Positions 22,618 through 27,608 of a DNA stretch of 27,608 nucleotides are shown here, one piece after another (the first letter of the stretch is position 1; each line of letters begins with the position of its first letter). The notes below the pieces were generated by a model. That model saw only the letters and a list, made by a program, of their open reading frames with translations, had not been told where the DNA came from and searched no databases. The stretch spans positions 1 to 27,608 of IMG/VR virus record IMGVR_UViG_3300036715_004475. One strand, written 5' to 3'. This stretch comes from a virus. A program made the position numbers and the translations under genes.

Positions 22618-23707
22618 ACCCACGCTCGCCGCGCTCATCGCACGCGGCCGCGCCGACGTGGAGGGCCGCCTGCGCGGCACCGACGCGCTGCTGCGCTGGA
22701 CCCCGGAGCGAATCCTCAGCACGTCGACCGCCGGCTACGCGAACGAGCTGCACGGGCGCATCGACTGGCTCTCGAAGCAGATCGTCCCGAACCCGGACAT
22801 GGACGACGCGTTCGCGGACCGCTGGGCGGCCGTGTGGTTCGCGGAGCCGGACGATCTCCTCCTCGGCATCCCGGCGGGCCGGAAGCCCGCGTCGCCTGCG
22901 GTGGGCGCCGTCGCGGTCGCCGGCACGAACGGCAGCGTGCTCGACCAGTACTGGGAGGTCATCCGAAAGAAGGACGGCTACCGTTACCGCACGGACAACC
23001 TCTACACCTACGTGGCCGATGGGACGGTGAACATCCCCATCACGGCGATCCTCGCGGCGGGGACGCTCGACGGCTCGCCGGGCAACACGCCCGCCGGCAC
23101 CGCGATGTTGCTGTCCAATCCGGTGGCCGGCATCACGACCGAGTGCGTCGTGGCCGAGGGCGGCCTCACGGGCGGCCAGCCGCGGGAGACGACGCCTCAG
23201 CTCGTCTCCCGCCTCCTCAGGCGAATCCAGACGCCGCAGCGCTCGGGCGCGCAGGGCGACTACGCGAACTGGGCGCTGCGCGTGCCAGGCGTCACGCGCG
23301 CGTGGGAGGTCGCACGCGCCGCCGGGCCCGGGACCGTTTACGTTTTCGTCGTCTCGGACAGCGTGCCCTTCGTCGTGGCCAACGACATCCTCGTCGCGTC
23401 CGTCCAGGCGTATCTCGACGTGAAGCGCCCCAGCACGGCGGACGTCACTGTATTCGCCGCGGGCGCGCACGGCGTCTCCGTGACCATCCACCTGCGCGAC
23501 GACACCACGGCGGCGCGCGCCGCCGTCGTGGCGGAGCTCCAGAACCTGTTCCTCACCATCGGCAGCGGCCAGACGGTGGCGCTCGCAGATCTGAACTTCG
23601 CGATCGCGGCCGCGGTGGGCTCCGGCTACGTCCTCTCGGCGCCGACCGCGGACGTCACCGTTCCCTCGGGCCAGCAGGCCACCTTCGCCGGAGTCACCTG
23701 GACATGA
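22604..23707 (+). CDS. Baseplate wedge protein gp47-like (baseplate J / JayE)
   Basis: 367 residues from TTG 22604, supported by GGGAGGT at 22592-22598. Baseplate-J signature: FNRPTLAALIARGRADVEGRL, HGRIDWLSKQIVPNPDMDDAFADRWAAVWFAEP, then QGDYANWALRVPGVTRAWEVARAAGPGTVYVFVVSD (conserved YxxWaxxvpGVtra), SVQAYLDVKRPSTADVTVFAAG and VTIHLRDD. It forms the outer baseplate wedge to which fibres attach. ATGA overlap with the next gene. Confidence 0.93.
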   Translation: MAFNRPTLAALIARGRADVEGRLRGTDALLRWTPERILSTSTAGYANELHGRIDWLSKQIVPNPDMDDAFADRWAAVWFAEPDDLLLGIPAGRKPASPAVGAVAVAGTNGSVLDQYWEVIRKKDGYRYRTDNLYTYVADGTVNIPITAILAAGTLDGSPGNTPAGTAMLLSNPVAGITTECVVAEGGLTGGQPRETTPQLVSRLLRRIQTPQRSGAQGDYANWALRVPGVTRAWEVARAAGPGTVYVFVVSDSVPFVVANDILVASVQAYLDVKRPSTADVTVFAAGAHGVSVTIHLRDDTTAARAAVVAELQNLFLTIGSGQTVALADLNFAIAAAVGSGYVLSAPTADVTVPSGQQATFAGVTWT

Positions 23708-24138
23708 GCCTCTATCTCGGACTGACGACCTCAGCGATTCGCGCGGCGCTTCACGCACTCCTGCCCGACGGCGGCGCGACGCAGTACGTGGGGCTCCTCA
23801 CCGCCTTCGGCGAGGCCGCGGATGGCAGCGACGTGACCGAGGCCAGCGTCGCGCGCGTGGGGACCAACGCCTGGATGGACATCACGACGGAGGTGGAGGG
23901 GAACAACGTCTCCGGCTCGGCGAACACGAACGATCTCACGTTCGAGACGCTGGGCGGCGCGCTCACCATCAAGGGCGTCGCGATCTACACAGCGAGCTCC
24001 GGAGGGACCCCAAAGGCCATCGGGCTGCTGCTCGGCGGCGACGGGCCGCTCGACTCGCTCGCGTTTGGCAGCGGCGACACGCCGCAGATCGACGCTGGCA
24101 GCATCCTCGTGGCAATCGACCGCATGGTGGTGGGGTAG
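23704..24138 (+). CDS. Small tail/baseplate-associated protein of unknown function
   Basis: 144 residues between gp47-like and gp48-like genes, ATG 23704 fixed by ATGA overlap. MSLYLGLTTSAIRAALHALL and TQYVGLLTAFGEAADGSDVTEASVARVGTNAW, followed by LTFETLGGALTIKGVAIYTASSGGTPKA, recalls small phage proteins of the form TPhhVGLht....DGS-EVs...YAR (Gp80/tail-fibre-like superfamily). There is no equivalent at this place in Mu. The placement suggests a baseplate or fibre-attachment part, but a function cannot be assigned from sequence. Confidence 0.8.
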   Translation: MSLYLGLTTSAIRAALHALLPDGGATQYVGLLTAFGEAADGSDVTEASVARVGTNAWMDITTEVEGNNVSGSANTNDLTFETLGGALTIKGVAIYTASSGGTPKAIGLLLGGDGPLDSLAFGSGDTPQIDAGSILVAIDRMVVG

Positions 24139-24141
24139 GCC

Positions 24142-24744
24142 ATGGCCGTCGTCCACTTCGGCGCCGGGCTGCTCGCGCACAGTCGCTTCGGCGCGTCGCT
24201 CTCCGTGGCGCTGCCGTCCTACTCCGGGCACCTGAGTGTCTCGGGGCGCGCGCTGCAGTCGTTCCTCCCTCCGGGCATTGCCTGGTCACGTGAGGAGGCG
24301 GCGGACCTCAGCGCGCTCATCGACGGGCTCGCGGCCGAGTTCGGTCGCGTCGAGCAGCGGCTGGCGGACGTGGAGAACGAGTTCCTGCCCGACAGGGCCA
24401 CGGAGCTCATTGGAGAGTGGGCGGCCACGGTCGGCTTCCCCGGGGAGCTCCCGGATGATCTCGCGCTGCAGCGGCTCCTGCTCTGCAAGAAGCTCACGGC
24501 CGTCGCGCGCCAGGACAACGCCTACTGGATCGCCCTCGGTCTGACGCTTGGCTACACCCTCACCATCCACGAGTACCGTCCCTTCGTCGCCGGCAGCCCG
24601 TGCGGCGCGCCGATGACGCAGAGCCCGTGGATTCATCGGTGGGACATCCACACCGCGCACGGCGCCCACGACGCACTGCTCGAAGCGCTGATCCGCCTCC
24701 TCGCGAACGAACACACGCTCGTCCGTTTCTTCTACGACGCCTGA
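24142..24744 (+). CDS. Baseplate/tail protein gp48-like (YmfQ, DUF2313)
   Basis: 200 residues. Family pattern: LQSFLPPGIAWSREEAADLSALIDGLAAEFGRVEQRLADVENEFLPDRATELIGEWAATVGFPG (LlPpG.aw....s.l..ll.g.a.ela.v..r...ll.e.dP.ta.elL.eWE...G), then LLCKKLTAVARQDNAYWIALGLTLGYTLTIHEYRPFVAGSPCG. The final part is H-rich (WIHRWDIHTAHGAH). It attaches fibres to the baseplate in Mu. Starts at ATG 24142, three bases after the previous stop. Confidence 0.9.
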   Translation: MAVVHFGAGLLAHSRFGASLSVALPSYSGHLSVSGRALQSFLPPGIAWSREEAADLSALIDGLAAEFGRVEQRLADVENEFLPDRATELIGEWAATVGFPGELPDDLALQRLLLCKKLTAVARQDNAYWIALGLTLGYTLTIHEYRPFVAGSPCGAPMTQSPWIHRWDIHTAHGAHDALLEALIRLLANEHTLVRFFYDA

Positions 24745-24752
24745 GGTCCGCC

Positions 24753-26381
24753 ATGCACCGCATCGACACCGCCACCAAAGCGCTCGACCTCTTCGGCCCT
24801 GGCAAGCACGGCCACACGCTCGGGGACCCCGAGGGAGATCAGCCCGCCACGAACACGAGCGCCGACCAGTTCAACGCCTGGCAGGAGGAGATTGGCCGCG
24901 CGCTGGAGTTCTTCGGCATCCCGCTCGACAAGACGAACAACCAGCAGCTCGCGGGGCTGCTGCGCGGGATGCTCGAATCGAACTGGCTCTCGGAGGGGTT
25001 CGGAGAGTCGGCGGACATCCGGGCGGTGTTCTACCAGTCGGGCGCGGGGCTCTGGGTCGCGGTGCTCTCGGACGGAGGCATCGCGCGGTCGGCGGACGGC
25101 TTCGTGTTCCGGCGCGTGGCCATCACGTCCTCGGACGACTACGGGCCCGGCACCGTCACGGACGACAACTTCACGCCTGACGCGGCCGCGAGCCCCGCGT
25201 GGGTGGGCGGCGCCTACGCACAAAAGTACTTCATCGACTCGGCGGGGAACCGCTGGTTCATCGAGGCGAACAGCGCGACGGCCGGCGGCGACCACGGCAC
25301 GCTCGACCTGGACGGCACGCCCACTGCCGGCGCGCACGCTCGCACGGCCATCGTCGAGCCGTATCCCATCGGTGGCCAGCTGAACGACATCGTGGGCGGG
25401 ATCTCCGGTTCGGCCAACGTGCTCCTCGTCGTCGGCGTCGAGGGCCGCCTCTACCGCACGACGAACAACGGCGTCACGTGGAGCGTCATCAGTCCGGTTG
25501 TCTCCTCGGACGTTGCTGCGGGCTCAGGCACGCTCACGGCAAACGTCTTCGATGTGGGCGGTATGCCTGGATGGACGAACAACGCGTTCGTGGGGAAGTT
25601 CTGGATCGACGCGAACGGCGCACGCTGGCCGATCGTCGCTAACGACTCGAACACTCTCACGGTCGATGGTGCGCCGCCGGACGGCACTCACCACAACTGG
25701 CAGGTCATCACTCCGATTACGAAGGAGGACCTCCACGCGGTGCTCGACGTCCCGAACATGGGCCAGCTCGCAGTGGGCGACAACGCGACGTTCCTCTCCA
25801 GCGGGAACACGTCGAGCTGGACGGCGCGCACCTTCTCGCTCGGCTTTTCCGCGCACGTGAAGAAGCTCGTCGCGCTCGCCCACAACTACGACGGCGCCGT
25901 CTCGTCGGCGGACGCGCGTTACCACGTCCTCCTCGTGAACAACGCGGACGGTGGCGGCGACAACGGCTTCGTCCTCGGGCCCATCAACGCGGACTTCGGC
26001 TACTTCGACTCGCAGGCCAGCTGGCACGACGCGCCCGCGGGCTTCACGCCGCGCTCGGCCGCCTGGCACGTGCCGAGCTCGCGGTGGATCGTCGTCGGCA
26101 GCGGCGGGAAGGTGTACGCGTCGCCGCACAACCTCGTCGGCGGCTGGACGCTCCAGGCGACGCTCGGCGGCAACCTCACGCAGGTCCGGTGCGCGAACGG
26201 CGGCGTCCTCCTCGCGTGCGGCGACGACGGCGCGCTCTTCACCTCCGTGGACGGCATTCACTGGACGCGTCGCTTCGTCCCCGGCTACAGCGGCGACTTC
26301 CTCGGCGCGGCCTACGGCGGCAGCGGCTACTGGCTCGTCACCGGCGAAGCGGGGCTCGCGGCCTCCTGCCTGCGGATCTGA
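24753..26381 (+). CDS. Tail fibre / receptor-binding protein 1 (beta-propeller-like)
   Basis: 542 residues. The N-terminal 75 residues are the attachment part shared with the next gene: RIDTATKALDLFGPG, WQEEIGRALEFFGIPLDKTNNQQLAGLL. The rest is a string of short beta units with Asp-box-like turns: GRLYRTTNNGVTWS, GGKVYASPHNLVGGWT, GALFTSVDGIHWT, like the blades of sialidase-type propellers. Two copies of an inserted domain (residues about 131-206 and 258-323), each with the pattern F-IDxxGxRW-I-AN followed by L-DG-P-xGxH, are placed inside the propeller. Position after gp48 is the fibre site. Starts at ATG 24753 after TGAGGTCC. Confidence 0.85.
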   Translation: MHRIDTATKALDLFGPGKHGHTLGDPEGDQPATNTSADQFNAWQEEIGRALEFFGIPLDKTNNQQLAGLLRGMLESNWLSEGFGESADIRAVFYQSGAGLWVAVLSDGGIARSADGFVFRRVAITSSDDYGPGTVTDDNFTPDAAASPAWVGGAYAQKYFIDSAGNRWFIEANSATAGGDHGTLDLDGTPTAGAHARTAIVEPYPIGGQLNDIVGGISGSANVLLVVGVEGRLYRTTNNGVTWSVISPVVSSDVAAGSGTLTANVFDVGGMPGWTNNAFVGKFWIDANGARWPIVANDSNTLTVDGAPPDGTHHNWQVITPITKEDLHAVLDVPNMGQLAVGDNATFLSSGNTSSWTARTFSLGFSAHVKKLVALAHNYDGAVSSADARYHVLLVNNADGGGDNGFVLGPINADFGYFDSQASWHDAPAGFTPRSAAWHVPSSRWIVVGSGGKVYASPHNLVGGWTLQATLGGNLTQVRCANGGVLLACGDDGALFTSVDGIHWTRRFVPGYSGDFLGAAYGGSGYWLVTGEAGLAASCLRI

Positions 26382-26390
26382 GGAGCGCCC

Positions 26391-27608
26391 ATGTACCGCA
26401 TCGACACCGTCACGAAGCACACGGACCTCTTCGGCCCCTCCCGGGACGGCTGGGATCTCGTGCGCCCGGACGTGGCCATCGGGCCCACGCTCAACGACGT
26501 CCCCTGGATGAACGCCACGCAGGAGGAGCTCAGCCGCGCGCTGGAGTTCAACGGCGTCGCGCTCGACAAGAGCAACAACCAGCAGCTCGCGGGGCTCCTC
26601 GCGAACTTCTCCGTCGGGAACTGGGAGCGCGTCGACACGGGCGTCACCGCGTGGACGCCGAAGGCCATCGCCTACGACCCCACGACCTCCGACGCGCGCC
26701 CCTTCGGCCTCTGGGTCGTTTGCGGCCTCGGCGGCGGCCAGTTCGCGACCTCGCTCGACGGCCGCACGTTCACGCTCGCCGTGGTCGACGCGAACCCCGC
26801 GAACGTCTACGTCGCGATCGCCTTCTCTCCGGGCGTGGGCTGGATTGCGGTCGGTTGGAACGACGAGGGCACCTACCGCGTCCCCCTCGCCGCGACGAGC
26901 GCGGACGGCGTCACCTGGACGACGGGGCTCAACGCCGACGACATCTGGGGCGACTCCGGCCTCATGGCGGTCGCCCGCGACACCACGCACAACGTCTGGG
27001 TCGCTGCCGGCGAATCCGGCCTCGTCGTTCACTCCGCCGACGGCGCCGCGTGGAGCGCGCACGCCGGCATCGGCACCGGCCGCTTCACGTCGATCAACTT
27101 CACGGGCGTGGCGGCGAAGGGCGGCACCGTCGTCCTCACCGGCGCCTACCTCACCACCGGCCTCTCGACGTTCCGCTCCACCGATGGCGGCGCCCACTGG
27201 ACCGGCAACGCCGGCACCGGCGCGGCCGCCAACGGCCAGAGCGCGATCTCGTGCGACGGCTCCACGTTCCTCCGCGTCGGCAACGGCCACGCGTACAGCT
27301 CCCCGGACGGTGCCACGTGGACCGACGTGAGCTCCGGCCTCCCCAGCTCCGCGGACCTCCGCTTCGTGGCCGTCTACGGCGGCCCCTGGCTCTCCGTCTG
27401 GGTCGCGGGCGGCGCGCCCTCCACCGGCACGCCCGGCCGCTTCTGGACGCGCACCGGCACCTCCGCCTGGCAGGAGCGCCACGCCCTCCACACCCCCGGC
27501 CACACCGACTCGATTCTCCTCTCCGGCTGCTGGGGCGGCGGGGGCTTCACGCTCGTCTACAGCAGTTACGCCACCGGCAAGGTCGCCGTGAGCCGGCGGG
27601 TGCTGTAA
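26391..27608 (+). CDS. Tail fibre / receptor-binding protein 2 (paralogue)
   Basis: 405 residues, beginning 9 bp after gene 1's stop codon, stopping at the last base of the window (TAA). Residues 1-70 repeat the head of the previous protein (MYRIDTVTKHTDLFGP, ATQEELSRALEFNGVALDKSNNQQLAGLL), but the inserted domains are absent. The rest is again a propeller-like series: GGGQFATSLDGRTFT, VPLAATSADGVTWT, GLVVHSADGAAWS, STFRSTDGGAHWT, HAYSSPDGATWTD. It should fold as a six- or seven-bladed Asp-box propeller. The two fibres share a baseplate-binding domain but differ in the exposed part. A fibre-assembly chaperone could follow outside the window. Confidence 0.85.
   Translation: MYRIDTVTKHTDLFGPSRDGWDLVRPDVAIGPTLNDVPWMNATQEELSRALEFNGVALDKSNNQQLAGLLANFSVGNWERVDTGVTAWTPKAIAYDPTTSDARPFGLWVVCGLGGGQFATSLDGRTFTLAVVDANPANVYVAIAFSPGVGWIAVGWNDEGTYRVPLAATSADGVTWTTGLNADDIWGDSGLMAVARDTTHNVWVAAGESGLVVHSADGAAWSAHAGIGTGRFTSINFTGVAAKGGTVVLTGAYLTTGLSTFRSTDGGAHWTGNAGTGAAANGQSAISCDGSTFLRVGNGHAYSSPDGATWTDVSSGLPSSADLRFVAVYGGPWLSVWVAGGAPSTGTPGRFWTRTGTSAWQERHALHTPGHTDSILLSGCWGGGGFTLVYSSYATGKVAVSRRVL

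Larger units (their letters stand above)
392..27608. mobile_element. Mu-like transposable prophage, left end to tail fibres (right end outside window)
   Basis: Nearly every gene from 751 to 27608 has a recognisable Mu-type counterpart, in Mu order within the late block (protease/scaffold, decoration, gpT, gp36, gpG, gp37, gp38, sheath, tube, gp41, tape measure, gpN, gpP, gp45, gp46, gp47, gp48, fibres). The left boundary is placed at 392 because a host-type reading frame stops making sense there, the next bases are TGTGAACGG (Mu-type elements start with TG), and a transposase-site-like repeat lies 9 bp inside with an inverted copy about 100 bp further in. Unlike Mu, the packaging and portal genes are on the opposite strand to the head and tail genes. 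MuB, MuF, Mor/C and lysis genes are not seen. The right end was not found and presumably lies beyond the window. Confidence 0.88.

Noticed and set aside
25524-27503. Long leftward frame opposite the fibre genes
   Set aside because: Antisense shadow; composition dominated by Arg, Ala, Gly and Val, no domain, no ribosome-binding site.
1-27608. CRISPR array, rRNA or insertion sequence within the window
   Set aside because: No regularly spaced repeats, no rRNA-like conserved blocks, and the only transposase is the phage's own Mu-type enzyme.

Overview
This is the left and central part of a Mu-like (transposable, contractile-tailed) prophage in a strongly GC-rich bacterium, most likely a member of the Myxococcota. 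The phage assignment rests on an almost complete, collinear set of Mu-type genes: Ner-like regulator, DDE transposase, DUF3486/TerL/DUF935 packaging genes, protease with nested scaffold, gpT capsid, gp36-gp38, sheath, tube, and gpN through gp48. The host assignment is an inference from base composition and from a Cys-rich secreted lipoprotein with paired NCGxC motifs at 9025-9552, a style typical of myxobacteria.

Layout. Positions 1-391 are the remains of a host gene (PD-(D/E)XK/Rpn-like, minus strand) that is cut off where the phage appears to begin at 392 with TGTGAACGG. Positions 392-750 are a gene-free left end carrying two inverted copies of a 16-18 bp repeat, which I interpret as transposase end-binding sites. 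From 8119 down to 751 lies a leftward, mostly overlapping gene string: Ner-like protein, MuA-like transposase, small terminase (DUF3486, broken at its 5' end), large terminase, portal, a P-loop NTPase, a D12 adenine methylase and a membrane-anchored protein. A divergent CI/LexA-like repressor (8209-8859) lacks the residues for self-cleavage. A lipoprotein cargo gene (9025-9552, minus) sits between the control region and the late genes. From 9724 to the window end everything is rightward: protease with internal scaffold start, decoration protein, major capsid, an unusual initiator-like tRNA, head-tail joining genes, sheath, tube, a tail chaperone with a -1 frameshift, tape measure, hub and baseplate genes, and two paralogous beta-propeller fibre proteins. 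The window stops exactly at the stop codon of the second fibre gene. The right end of the prophage, lysis genes, MuB, MuF and the middle/late activators are not visible here.

How it works together. The Ner-like protein and the repressor probably control the divergent promoter region at 8120-8208. The transposase would act on the terminal repeats. Terminase and portal package DNA into a gpT/decoration capsid matured by the protease, and the rightward tail genes build a Mu-type contractile tail. The most notable features are the tRNA with all three bacterial initiator hallmarks but an 8-nt anticodon loop, the four-copy repeat that marks the left end plus two internal sites, and the out-of-frame transposase/DUF3486 junction that looks like the scar of an internal deletion.
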